Origin: Anolis sagrei
Taxonomy: Eukaryota > Chordata > Lepidosauria > Squamata > Anolidae
Length of the DNA stretch: 64,000 nt
Assembly: GCF_037176765.1 (NCBI RefSeq)
Contig: NC_090026.1
Location: forward strand, 60,703,252-60,767,251
Direction of reading: 5' to 3'
The notes under the pieces were generated by a model. That model was not told the origin of the DNA and did no database searches. It worked only from the letters and a program-made list of their open reading frames with translations. The position numbers were made by a program, and so were the translations under genes. Shown in pieces: positions 49,022-59,768 of this stretch (positions within the stretch are counted from its first letter, which is position 1; every line of letters begins with the position of its first letter).

Positions 49022-50095
49022 CCTTGAGGGACAATGATGCTTGGGAAAATGGAAGGAAAAAGGAAGAGGGCCCGACCAAGGGCAAGATTTATTTATTTAT
49101 TTATTTATTTACTTTGCTTGTATACCGCAGTTTCTCAGCCCGTAGGCGACTCAACGCGGTTCACAACAAGAGCAAAAGTCAATCGAACAACATACCATTT
49201 AAAACCATTAACAGCATAATATACAAAATAATGACACATCAATAACAACACATCAACGTCTCGTAACTAAAATCGTGATCCAATTCGTCATCCATAATTC
49301 CATTTCCTGTATTCATCATTCATTGCACTATTTATCCGAATGCCTGTTCAAACAGCCAGGTTTTTAGTTTTCTTCGAAACACCATTAATGAAGGGGCTGA
49401 TCTAATGTCCATGGGGAGGGCGTTCCACAGCCGAGGGGCCACCACAGAGAAGGCCCTGTCCCTCGTCCCCGCCAGCCGTGCTTGTGATGCAGGCGGGATC
49501 GAGAGCAGGGCCTCCCCAGAAGATCTTAGAGTCCTGGTGGGTTCATAGGCAGAGATACGTTCGGATAGGTAGCTTGGGCCAGAACCGTTTAGGGCTTTAT
49601 AGGCCAACGCCAGCATTTTGAATTGGGCCCGGTACCAAATCGGCAGCCAGTGGAGCTGGTGCAGCAAAGGAGTTGTATGCTCCCTGCGCTCCGCTCCTGT
49701 TAGTATCATGGCTGCCGAGCGTTGGACTAGTTGGAGCTTCCGGGCCGTCTTCAAAGGCAACCCCACGTAGAGAGCGTTGCAGTAGTCTAAACGGGATGTA
49801 ACCAGAGCGTGGACTACCGTGGCCAAGTCAGACTTCCCAAGGTACGGGCGCAGCTGGCGCACAAGCTTTAACTGTGCAAATGCTCCCCTGGTCACCGCCG
49901 AAACCTGGAAGGTTGAGAAACTCTGCTCTACCATTTTCTTGGATAGCCAAGGATACCATGGGTGGATTGTATCCTTGGCTTGACTCTGAAGGAGCTGGGG
50001 GTGATGACAGTCGACAGGGAGTTCTGGCCTGGGCTGATCCATGAGGTCACGAAGAGTCGGAAACGACTGAATGAATAAACAACAACAAACAAAAT
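49022..50095 (+). mobile_element. RTE-BovB 3' end split by an L2
   Basis: BovB sequence at 49022-49084 (GACCAAGGGCAAG) resumes at about 49950 (GGATTGTATCCTTGGCTTGA) and ends GAATGAATAAACAACAACAA. The L2 at 49085-49911 lies between. Confidence 0.8.
49085..49911 (-). mobile_element. L2 LINE 3' end
   Basis: The minus frame reads [40 protein letters not shown] and LWNALPMDIRSAPS; TTTA tail at 49088-49110. Confidence 0.9.
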
Positions 50096-50401
50096 TGAAC
50101 TATCCTGGCTCAGTGCAATGGCATCCTGGGAGTTGTATTTTACAAGGTCTTTCCATATTTTAGTTCTCATGGACCAATAATGGTCTGTGGACCACAGATT
50201 GGGAACCATTGCTCATTGATCAGATTTGCTTGGTGCTTTAACATTAAGAGATATTTGTTTACAAGAATGAGACAAAGCAGATAAAATTGTAGGCCTTTCT
50301 AGGGATTTGTCATCAAGCTTTATTGAGCAGGATTCTACCAAAATAGGAAAACGGTACAGGCAAGGATCTCCCTTGCTCCTGACTTCAAGAAAATGGTAGA
50401 G

Positions 50402-51762
50402 CAGTGTTTCTCAACCTTCCTAATGCCACAACCCCTTAATCCAGTCCTTCATGTTGTGGTGACTGTAATTTTGCAACTGTTATGAATCGTAATGTAAATA
50501 TCTGATATTCAGTATGCATTTTCATTCACTGGACCAAATTTGGCAAAAATACTCAATATGCCCAAATTTGAATACTGGTAGGATTGAAGGGGATTGATTT
50601 TGTCATTTGGGAGTTGTAGTTGTTGGGATTTACAGTTCACTTACAATCAAAGAGCATTCTGAACTCCTCCAACAATGGAACTGAACCAAACTTGGCACAC
50701 AGAACTCCCATGACCAACAGAAAATACTGGAAGGGTTTGGTGGGCACTGACCTTTAGTTTTGGAGTTGTAGTTCACCTACATTCAGAGAGCATTGTGGAC
50801 TCAATGATGGATGCCGACCAAACTTGGCACGAATATTCAATATGCCCAAATTTGAATGTTGGTGGAAGTTGGGGAAAACAGATCTTGACATTTGGGAGTT
50901 GTAGTTTCTGGGATTTATAGTTCACCTACAATTAAAAAGCATTCTGAACCCCACCAAAAACAGAGTTGGGTCAAACTTTGCACACAGAACCCCCATAACC
51001 AACATAAAATTGATAGGCCTTGCGGGACCTATCAACTTTCCGCAGGGCATGTAAGACATATCTGTTTCGACACACCTTTGATCTGTGATATTGTTTTTAA
51101 ATTGTTTTTAAATTTATTGTCGAAGGCTTTCATGGCTGGAATCACTAGGTTCTTGTGGGTTTTTTCGGGCTATAGAGCCATGTTCTAGAAGGCATTTCTC
51201 CTGACGTTTCGCCTGCATCTATGGCAAGCATCCTCAGAGGTTGTGAGGTCTGTTGGAATTAGGACAAAGGGTTTATATATCTGTGGAATGGCTGGGGTGG
51301 GGCAAGGAGCTCTTCCCTGCTGCAGTTAGGTGTGAATGTTTAGCTGATCACCTTCATTAGCATTTGAAGGCCTGCCTGAGCCTGGGAAAATCTGTTGCTG
51401 GGAGGTGTTAATCTGTGCCTGGTTTTTTCCTCTCTGTTGTTTAGCTGTTATAATTTTAGAGTTTTTTAATACGGGTAGCCATATTTTGTTCATTTTCATG
51501 GTCTCTTCCTTTCTGTTGAAATTGTCCACATGCTTGTGGATTTCAATGGCTTCTCTGTGTAGTCTGACATGGTGGTTGTTGGTGTGGTCCAGCATTTCTG
51601 TTTTTAAATTGTGTTAGATTTTAGCCTGTTCTTGTAAGCCACATATATTTTTGAATTATAAATAAATAAAAATACTGTGTTTTCTAATGGTCTTTGGTGA
51701 CCCCCCTGACATCCCCCACGACCCCCCCCCCGGGGTCCCGACCCCCAGGTTGAGAAACACTG
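50402..51762 (-). mobile_element. SPIN-like hAT holding an L2 tail and a Penelope piece
   Basis: It starts CAGTGTTTCTCAACCTTCCT and ends CCCAGGTTGAGAAACACTG with perfect duplications TGGTAGAG (50394-50401, 51763-51770). Inside: an L2 tail (51016-51116, 51602-51672) cut by a Penelope-like element (51117-51601). Confidence 0.88.
51117..51601 (-). mobile_element. Penelope-like element 3' part
   Basis: TTATTGTCGAAGGCTTTCAT terminal repeat, then the complement of [17 protein letters not shown]-coding sequence. TTTTTAAATTG is duplicated at both sides. Confidence 0.82.
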
Positions 51763-51978
51763 TGGTAGAGTAACATCTGAACATATTGTTTATGATGAAT
51801 TATGAATAGCATTATGAATAGCAAGACCCTCCCATGGATTCAGGTCACACGTGCAACTATCAGCAATAAGAGGATAAGAAATGCAGTGTGTGTAGCCACA
51901 GTTAACAATAGGTTGCTCAGTAAATTGTCTAGAATAGTAAACATCATAAAGCACAATGAGAGAACTCCACTTCCAAGG

Positions 51979-53222
51979 CAGGCCTGTAGCGAGGGGGGGG
52001 GGGGTGGTTTTAGGGGTTCAACCCCCTCCCCCCCCCCCGAAATGTTTCAGATTTTTTTTTAAACCTATTTTACTCACGAATTTTAACTGGTTAACCGAAT
52101 CCCCATGCTAAGTCTATAAGATGCAAAAAATCAAGAGTCCCTTCAGAACTGCAAGCACTATTTCAGGCAAATATTAGCAATTTATTCACACTGTCATTAC
52201 TTGCAGCAATAGCCGATGTAGTTGTTCTGGTACAGCTGTACCAGGAGCTCCAACTTTATTTGCTTTGTATTAAATGTTTGCTTGCAGTCCTAGGTTTCAG
52301 GGACTCTGCAGATAGGTGGCTTCTTCGGTTGCAGTCATAGGGCAAGTCACCTGTCCATCATTGTTAAGTTTTGATCCCACCCCTTGCTCAGGGCAATTGG
52401 GAAGGGAAGGGAGCCATTTTTAGTTAGTCTCAGCAAGGTAAGCTTATGTATAGGATGTACAAAAGCTTCAACCCTTAAGACCTTCTGGGGGAGAAAGGTC
52501 TTAAGAGTCTCCAAAGAATTTCCAGGAAAACAGCCCTAAAGACCAAAGAACTCCAGCTGGAGAACATCTACTGCCTTGCTGGTAGGTCCACTCGGTGTTC
52601 GAGATGCAGTTTGACCCGGTAGCGGAGCCCACATCAGTAAGGGTTAGATTACAGTCAGCCTGGGAGAAGTTAAAAAGGGGATTTTCCTTGAAAGGAGAAG
52701 TTATTGAAGACAGTTGCCTGTCCTTCGTGGGCAAGATTAGGAATTCACCAGTTGCCTAAAAGCTTGGAATCATTTGCTTAACTTTACTGAAGACAAGAGA
52801 AGTTTCTGTTTGATTGTTCATTAATAAAAGATTTTGTTGTACTTCTCAAGCCATCTAAAGACTGTTTGTGGTGGAAACCTCTGAGAACTTCTCCTTGGGC
52901 CCCCTGGCTTCCCGCTGGGCAAAGGTTGCACATCCTGTTCTAAAGACAATTATTTACAGGCCCAACTCGCGACAGAATAGTAGTGAAGCAACCAAGTTGG
53001 TGGGTGGGGATGTTGAATGCTCTCATTAAGGAGGCCAGACTTGGTGGATGTGGTTGACAAGGGCGGAGCTGCAGGCTATTGAAGGCTGCTCTACCCCTTG
53101 CTGTGCTCTTTGATTCAGCATGAGCTAGGAGGCAGGTTTCAACCCCCCCCCCCCCCGCGAAATTTTCAACCCCCCCTGAAAATTTCAATCCCTTCCAAAA
53201 AATTTTTCTGGCTACGGCCCTG
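51979..53222 (-). mobile_element. Long hAT, CAGGC-GTAGC / GCTACGGCCCTG ends
   Basis: Inverted ends CAGGCCTGTAGC and GCTACGGCCCTG lie between perfect duplications TTCCAAGG (51971-51978, 53223-53230). The interior matches 39729-40154 in reverse, and a solo LTR (52223-52979) is inserted. No transposase is left. Confidence 0.85.
52223..52979 (+). mobile_element. Solo LTR of an endogenous retrovirus-like element
   Basis: It starts TGTTCTGGTACAGCTG and ends near GCGACAGAATA, with GTAGT at both sides (52218-52222, 52980-52984). An AATAAA signal lies near 52823. Comparison with the hAT at 39729 shows the empty target. It is the same family as 27589-28467. It is a fossil without internal viral sequence. 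Confidence 0.75.
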
Positions 53223-53550
53223 TTCCAAGGAATGGTGTGTCTCTCGCTAAAATTGACCACAGCTGTCTCTTTAAAATGTATTGGGCACAATTTCAAATTA
53301 TATTATTTTACCGTTTTTTTCCACAGTCCGTGCATAGCCTATTGCTTAACTAAATTGGAATGCAAAACTGTACAGTGGGCTATTCTATTGCAGAGTTTAT
53401 CTGGAAGATAAATAATTTCTGACCACAAAGAAGCATCTAGTTCAGAAGAAGGAAAAAAATGACTGTAGTCCTTATAAGGCATTGCCATGCTACTTGAATA
53501 CTGTGAATGGGTGGTTGCACTTTTATTGTTCACATTCTTTTTTTGTGCAG

Positions 53551-53670
53551 GCAAAGCGCTCGGAGCTGTACCAGGAAATTGCAAACCATTTCTAGCAAAG
53601 CAGAAGCAACAACATTGAGAGAAGCTGCCTCTGTAGCTAAACTTCAAGAGTGTGACCATGGGAAAGACAG
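53551..53670 (+). CDS. Internal exon of unrecognised gene
   Basis: A 120-nt open exon between a strong acceptor (TTCTTTTTTTGTGCAG) and donor GTTAGT. Only one frame is open; it reads QSARSCTRKLQTISSK, then LREAASVAKLQECDHGKD, and ends in phase 2. It joins in frame to the exon at 54132. I do not recognise the protein. Exons further upstream were not found; the CpG-rich stretch at 43.8 kb may be the start. Confidence 0.55.
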
Positions 53671-54131
53671 GTTAGTGAACCAACTTTTTATTTTTATTAT
53701 TTTTGCTAAAAGGATGATCCATGCTTTATTACTTTCTGTAGATCTCGATGGCTCAGCATTATCTGTTCAACACCATGAGAGGAGTTCCTGTGTAGTGAAA
53801 CCTAGTAATTCTGTGTATGATTTCTTATTTTACAAAAAGACTCGTTTCAGATATATTATTTGGATGCCAATATAAGATAGTAATCTAAAAGACTGTTTTT
53901 ATTTAAACAACGGTTTCCCGGCAGGATGTGATTAACGGGTACTTGCAGAGTATTTGGCAAGAATTCAAAGAGTTTGCATGGTATGTTGGGTCTCTGCAGA
54001 CAAGGAGGGGGAACGGAAGGAAATCTTTCTTGCTTTCACTCTGTTCGTATCACTAAACTGAACTTGCAAAACCCCTATTTCATCTGTATTGCATCGGCTC
54101 ACAACTGAAATCGCTGCTCTTATTTTCATAG

Positions 54132-54246
54132 TGATGGTGTCTGTGCAGTTAGCATTCCTGCCCTAAAGTCTGCTCAGAAACAAGGCATCCCTGGAAATAA
54201 TGTTGTTCTGAATCAGAATCAAGATTACGTGGCAACCCTAAAGTGA
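54132..54246 (+). CDS. Last coding exon of unrecognised gene
   Basis: The acceptor is TTATTTTCATAG. Continuing the frame of 53551-53670 it codes SDGVCAVSIPALKSAQKQG and ends NQNQDYVATLK plus TGA at 54244. An AATAAA lies 98 bases further. The C-terminus has no known motif that I can name. Confidence 0.55.
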
Positions 54247-54343
54247 TTAGAAGAGCTCTGTAGAAAAGCTTTATTTTCTGGCAAAGCTTCTACAGTTTTA
54301 TACTGTTCCTTGGCCTCTTGGCCATGTGTTTTTACATCAGTGC

Positions 54344-54349
54344 AATAAA
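54344..54349 (+). terminator. Poly(A) signal of the plus-strand gene
   Basis: AATAAA in GTGCAATAAAGAAG, downstream of the TGA at 54244-54246; a typical distance for a short 3' UTR. Confidence 0.55.
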
Positions 54350-54439
54350 GAAGAATGTAACAGTTGTTACTTTCATTAGCATTCCAATGATGCAAAACAA
54401 GCACATGCTGGGCATACTGTGTTTCTATTAGTTATACAG

Positions 54440-54501
54440 ATTTTAAAAGCATAGAAGCTCTGCCAGAAATGAAGGTGGCATCCCTTAAGTCTCGTCGCCA
54501 G
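54440..54501 (+). other. Exon-like 62-nt open segment
   Basis: It lies between TTAGTTATACAG and GTAATATTT and reads FKSIEALPEMKVASLKSRRQ in the one frame that is open. Its phase does not fit the exon at 53551, so it would belong to another isoform or gene. It may be chance. Confidence 0.25.
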
Positions 54502-55366
54502 GTAATATTTCGGCTTACAACATAAGAGTCAATACAATAAGAAAAACATTATAAATCATCAATATAAAATACATTAAAATACAATTATACAATTCATACA
54601 GCTTACAGCAAAAATCAGTTCGTCTAAAAGAATCACAAATTCATCGCCATCCTCCAGAAAGGTCAGCAGTTATTGGCACAGTCATCATTCTGCAAATGCA
54701 GTATCCCAAAGCCATGTTTTTACCAGCTTTCTAAACGTCAGGAGGGAGGAGGCAGATCTAATCTTCATCGGGAGGGAGTTCCAAAGCCGAGGGGCCACCA
54801 CTGAAAAGGCCCTGTCCCTCGTCCCCATCAAACGCGATTACGAAGGCGGTGGAACCGAGAGCAGGGCCCCTCCAGGAGATCTTAATAACCTCGATGGTTC
54901 TTAGGTGAGAATCCGTTCGGACAGGTAAATAGGGCCAGAGCCGTTTAGGGATTTATAGGTCAACACCAGCACTTTGAATTGTGCTCGGAAGCTGATTGGC
55001 AGCCAGTGGAGCTGGCACAATAGAGGACTAGTATGCTCCCTGTACCCTGCTCCCATTAGTAATCTGGCTGCCGCTTGTTGTACTAGTTGTAGCTTCCGGG
55101 CAGTCTTCAGAGGCAACCCCACATAGAGAGCGTTGCAGTAGTCTATACGGAATGTAACCACGGTGTGGACCACCGTGGCCAAGTCAGACTTCCCAAGGTA
55201 CGGGCGCAGCTGGCGCACAAGTTTTAATTGTGCAAAATCTCCCCTGACCACCGCTGAGACCTGGGGTTCCAGGCTCAGCGATGAGTCCAGGATCACTCCC
55301 AAGCTGCAAACCTGCGCCTTCAGGGGGAGTGTAACCCCGTCAAGCACAGGCTGTAACCCTGAGGGG
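54502..55366 (-). mobile_element. L2 LINE 3' end
   Basis: The minus frame 54901-55437 reads [20 protein letters not shown] and [20 protein letters not shown]. It meets a plus-strand L2 head to head at 55367. Confidence 0.88.
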
Positions 55367-55740
55367 ATGAGGGACAGGGCCTTCTCAGTGGTGCCCCCCC
55401 TTGTGGAATTCGCTCCCCAGCGAGATAAGATCGGCATCCTCCCTCCTTTCTTTTAGAAAAAAACTACAATCGTGGTTGTGGAGCCAGGCCTTTGGTTAGT
55501 GGGCACAGCAGCACTTTAGACACTGAACCCAGACCACAGGACTGTTACGACAATTGGAAACGGCTATGTGACTATGTGATTATATGGCTATGTGATTATG
55601 TGATTATAATTAATGTTACTGTTTTTAATTTGCTATATATTATGTTTTTACATTGTGTTACTGATATTGTGGCATCGAATTGCTGCCTATGTTAGCCTCC
55701 TGAGTCCCCCCTCAGGGTGAGAAAGGCGGGGTAGATCTTA
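55367..55740 (+). mobile_element. L2 LINE 3' end, first of a duplicated pair
   Basis: GGGACAGGGCCTTCTCAGTG, then 3' UTR with GTGATTATATGGCTATGTGA and GAGTCCCCCCTCAGGGTGAG. The same L2 and its right flank recur at 56392. Confidence 0.87.
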
Positions 55741-55808
55741 ATTTGGTGGGAAGGTGGCATATGTTTAAAAAAAAAAAAAAAAAAGCAAGTAAACCATATA
55801 GTTAACTA

Positions 55809-56391
55809 TGAGGGGTATTTTTTAAGTGAGGTCCGTTTTGTTGTAGACACTAGGAGTTCGGGCGCATACTGCAACGAGCGCGTGCGTCGTGTACCGGCAT
55901 GCCTCGGGAACAACTGTAGCTAACCTGTACGGTTGTGTTCTGTGCTTTAAAAATGTTTAAGACTATCAACTCACCCTCTGCATGTGAGGTTTGCTCAGTG
56001 ATATGGTTTTTGTCAGCAAGGACAAATTTCTGCTGCAGAAATTCATCGACAGATTTGTGAAGTGTACGGTGATACTGTTATGAGTGAAAGCAAAGTGCGT
56101 AAGTGGGTACGACAATTCAAAGATGGCCGTGACAACGTCCATGATGAGGACCGCTCCGGTCGCCCTTTTTTGATTACAGTGAAGTCTTAGTTATCGGAGC
56201 AGGCAGCAAGTTTTTATGAAGAGGGTATTTTAAAATTGGTTCAGAGGTATGATAAGTGTTTGAACAAACTTGGCAACTATGTCGAAAAATAGAGTGAAGT
56301 ATGTACTTTCTGAAAATAAATTTACTTTTTTGAAATAAACTTTTGTTGTGTACTTATGTTCCAATGGACCTTACTTAAAAAATACCCCCCG
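55809..56391 (+). mobile_element. Internally deleted mariner
   Basis: Same family as 1211 and 47315; TA at both sides (55807-55808, 56392-56393). The N-terminal HTH coding region and the last part (TTGGCAACTATGTCGAAAAA) remain, not in one frame. Confidence 0.87.
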
Positions 56392-56931
56392 TATCTCCCT
56401 CTACGTCCCACCTTGCAATTTAAGATCTACTGGGGAGACCCTGCTCTCGTTCCCACTGGCTTCGCAAACGCGTCTGGTGGGGACGAGGGACAGGGCCTTC
56501 TCAGTGGTGCCCCCCCTTGTGGAATTCGCTCCCCAGCGAGATCGGATCGGCGTCCTCCCTCCTTTCTTTTAGAAAAAAAACTAAAATCGTGGTTGTGGAG
56601 TCAGGCCTTTGTCTAGTGGGCACAGCAGCACTTTAGACACTGAACCTGGACCACAGGACTGTTATGACAATTGGAAACTGCTATGTGATTATGTGACTAT
56701 ATGGCTATGTGATTATGTGATTATAATTAATGTTACTGTTTTTAATTGGCTATATATTATGTTTTTACATTGTGTTACTGGTATTGTAGCATTGAATTGC
56801 AGCCTATGTTACCCGCCCTGAGTCCCCCCTCGGGGGTGAGAAGGGTGGGGTAAATCTTAATTTGGTGGGAAGGTGGCATATGTTTTTTTTTTAAAAAAAT
56901 AAGCAGGAAAACCACATAGTTAACTATTTTT
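56392..56931 (+). mobile_element. L2 LINE 3' end, second of a duplicated pair
   Basis: It extends further 5' than the first copy and includes the same flank (TTAATTTGGTGGGAAGGTGG, AGTTAACTAT), which shows a local duplication rather than two insertions. Confidence 0.87.
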
Positions 56932-57099
56932 GTGTAGTTTTGCTAACTTCGCACAAAAATGGGAGTGGCATTTCCAGATAGTGTCCCTTCTCTCTGCCTT
57001 AGTTTTATATAATATAATTAACAACAGTCTCCATTTGGATTTATGTTTATGCCAAAATATATAAAGTCTTTTGACTATTTCAGCATCTATTTTAAAGTT

Positions 57100-58975
57100 A
57101 TGGGAACCCTCTGTGACCTTTTGTTTTGTTTTGTTTTGTTTTCATTGTAGTTTTGCCTTTGTAATTTCTTCCTTGACCTTCCTCAATAGTTGTTCCAAGC
57201 CTTCGTTATTTCTGGTTAGCAGTGTGATGTCATCTGCATATCTTAAATGATGGTGTTCCTTCCTCCCGTTGTCACCCCTCTTTCCTCTGAATGCAATTCA
57301 GTTTATAGATTATGTATTCTGTATGAACTGTATTTGATATTATCAGATAGGGTGATAGCCTTGTCTGATTGCCTTGCCAAATGGAAATCATTCTCTTTCT
57401 CCATATTCTGGTGTAGAGTTTACACATCAGGACAACCAAATGATGTGGTGCAGTCATTTCTTTTAGTGTGCGCTATAATATTTCATAATTTACACCAGTG
57501 TTTCTCAACCTGGGGGTCGGGACCTCCGAGGGGGTCACGAGGGGGTGTCAGAGGGGTCACCAAAGGCCACAAGAAAACACAATATTTTCTGATGATCATG
57601 GGGATTCTGTGTGGGAAGTTTGAGCCAATTATATCGTTAGTTGAGTTCAGAATGTTCTTTGATTGTAATGAACTATAAATCCCAGCAACTACAACTCCCA
57701 AATGTCAAGATCTATTTTCCCCAGACTCCACCAGTGTTCACATTTGGGCATATTGAGTATTCGTGCCAAGTTTGGTCCAGATCCACCATTGCATGAGTCC
57801 ACAGTGCTCTCTGGATATAGGTGAACTACAACTCCCAAACTCAAGGTCAATACCCATCAAACCCTTCCAGTGTTTTCCATTGGTCATGGGAGCCAAGTTT
57901 GGTTCAAATCAATCGCTGGTGGAGTTCAGAATGCTCTTTGATTAGAAGTGAACTATAAATCCCAGCAACTACAACTCCCAAATTACAAAATCAGTCCTCC
58001 CCCAACCCCACTACCATTCACATTTGGGTGTATTGGGTATTTGTGCCCAGTTTGGTCCAGTGAATGAAAATGCATCCTGCATATCAGATATTTACATTAT
58101 GATTTATAACAGTAGTAAAATGACTGTTATGAAGTAGCAATGAAAACAATATTATGGTTGGGGGTCACCACCACATGAGGGACTGGATTAAGGGGTCAGG
58201 GCATTAAGAAGGTTGAGAACCACTGATTTACACAATCAAAGGCTTTGCTATAATCTATAAAACACAGCCTGATATTCTTCTGAAATTCTTTGGTTTGCTT
58301 CATTACTCATTGTATGTTTGCAATATTATCCTTAGTGCCTCTTACTTTTTTGAACCCAGTTGAGACATCTGGTATTTCTTGCTCCACACATTGTAAAATT
58401 TTGAGCATCACTTTGCTTGCATGGGAGATTAATTCAATGACCCAGTGGTTGCTGCAATCCTGGTGCCCCATTTCTTGAGACTAGAATGCAAATCCAGCAT
58501 TTCCAATTTGTGGGACGCTGTTTTGTTCTCTATATTTGTTGCCGATTTTAGTTAGACTTTGAATAGATTCTGTCTGTACAGCTTGAAGCAGCTTTATTGA
58601 TATGCTGTCTGTCCCTGGTGACTTATTTCTTCTATTGCATGAAAGTGACTTCTACTTTCTAATTTCTAAAATTGTGGTTCAGCAGCAAAAAATAATAATA
58701 AAAAAATCCTTGGATGAATTTGCATTCTTTCATTTCTTTAATATGGTGCTTCAGCATATTGCTTCCAAATGTTATAGATTGCTTTACTGTTTCATTGCTT
58801 GATATTAGGCCAAATTTCCTCATGTTTGGTTCTGCCCTGTTTGCTATTTTAGTATTCTAGTCACTTATGGTTACCAACATGTCCAGGTTTTTGTATGATC
58901 GATTGCTTCCTGGAGTTCCGGCATGGAATCTTTCAGTTTCTTCCTCTTCTGTTTCTGTAGTTGGAATGTTAAACT
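57100..58975 (-). mobile_element. RTE-BovB LINE, reverse transcriptase fragment
   Basis: Minus-strand text ELISHASKVMLKILQCVEQE, KEFQKNIRLCFIDYSKAFDC (58210-58470) and LRYADDITLLTRNNEG (about 57190-57250) are the BovB reverse transcriptase, with the YADD active-site motif. A hAT (57496-58225) cuts it; frame damage is evident. Confidence 0.87.
57496..58225 (+). mobile_element. SPIN-like hAT, cleanest copy
   Basis: 730 bp from CAGTGTTTCTCAACCTGGGG to AAGAAGGTTGAGAACCACTG, with perfect duplications ATTTACAC (57488-57495, 58226-58233). The interior is the block shared with Helitrons. No ORF. It is inserted in BovB. Confidence 0.92.
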
Positions 58976-58981
58976 TGTATT

Positions 58982-59768
58982 AGAATCATAGAATCATAGA
59001 ATCAAAGAGTTGGAAGAGACCTCATGGGCCATCCAGTCCAACCCCCTGCCAAGAAGCAGGAATATTGCATTCAAATCACCCCTGACAGATGGCCATCCAG
59101 CCTCTGTTTAAAAGCTTCCAAAGAAGGAGCCTCCACCACACTCCGGGGCAGAGAGTTCCACTGCTGAACGGCTCTCACAGTCAGGAAGTTCTTCCTCATG
59201 TTCAGATGGAATCTCCTCTCTTGTAGTTTGAAGCCATTGTTTCACGTCCTAGTCTCCAGGGAAGCAGAAAACAACCTTGCTCCCTTCTCTCTGTGGCTTC
59301 CTCTCACATATTTATACATGGCTATCATATCCCCTCTCAGCCTTCTCTTCTTCGGGCTAAACATGCCCAGCTCCTTAAGCCGCTCCTCACAGCGCTTGTT
59401 CTCCAGACCTTTTATCATTTTAGTCGCTCTCCTCTGGACACATTCCAGCTTGTCAATATCTCTCTTGAATTGTGGTGCCCAGAATTGGACACAATATTCC
59501 AGGTGTGGTCTAACCAAAGCAGAATAGAGGGGTAGCATGACTTCCCTAGATCTAGACACTATGCTCCTATTGATGCAGGCCAAAATCCCATTGGCTTTTT
59601 TTGCCGCCACATCACATTGTTGGCTCATGCTTAACTTGTTGTCCACGAGGACTCCAAGATCTTTTTCACATGTACTGCTCTCGAGCCAGGCATTGTCCCC
59701 CATTTTGTATCTTTGCATTTCGTTTTTCCTGCCAAAGTGGAGTATCTTGCATGTATTATGGCTATGTT
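58982..59768 (-). mobile_element. CR1 LINE 3' end
   Basis: The minus frame 59242-59718 reads [20 protein letters not shown] and [20 protein letters not shown]; the tail ATCATAGAATCATAGAATC lies at the left. Confidence 0.9.

Noticed and set aside
53339-53659. Minus-strand open frame of 106 codons over the plus-strand exon
   Set aside because: Splice sites, stop and poly(A) signal all support the plus strand.
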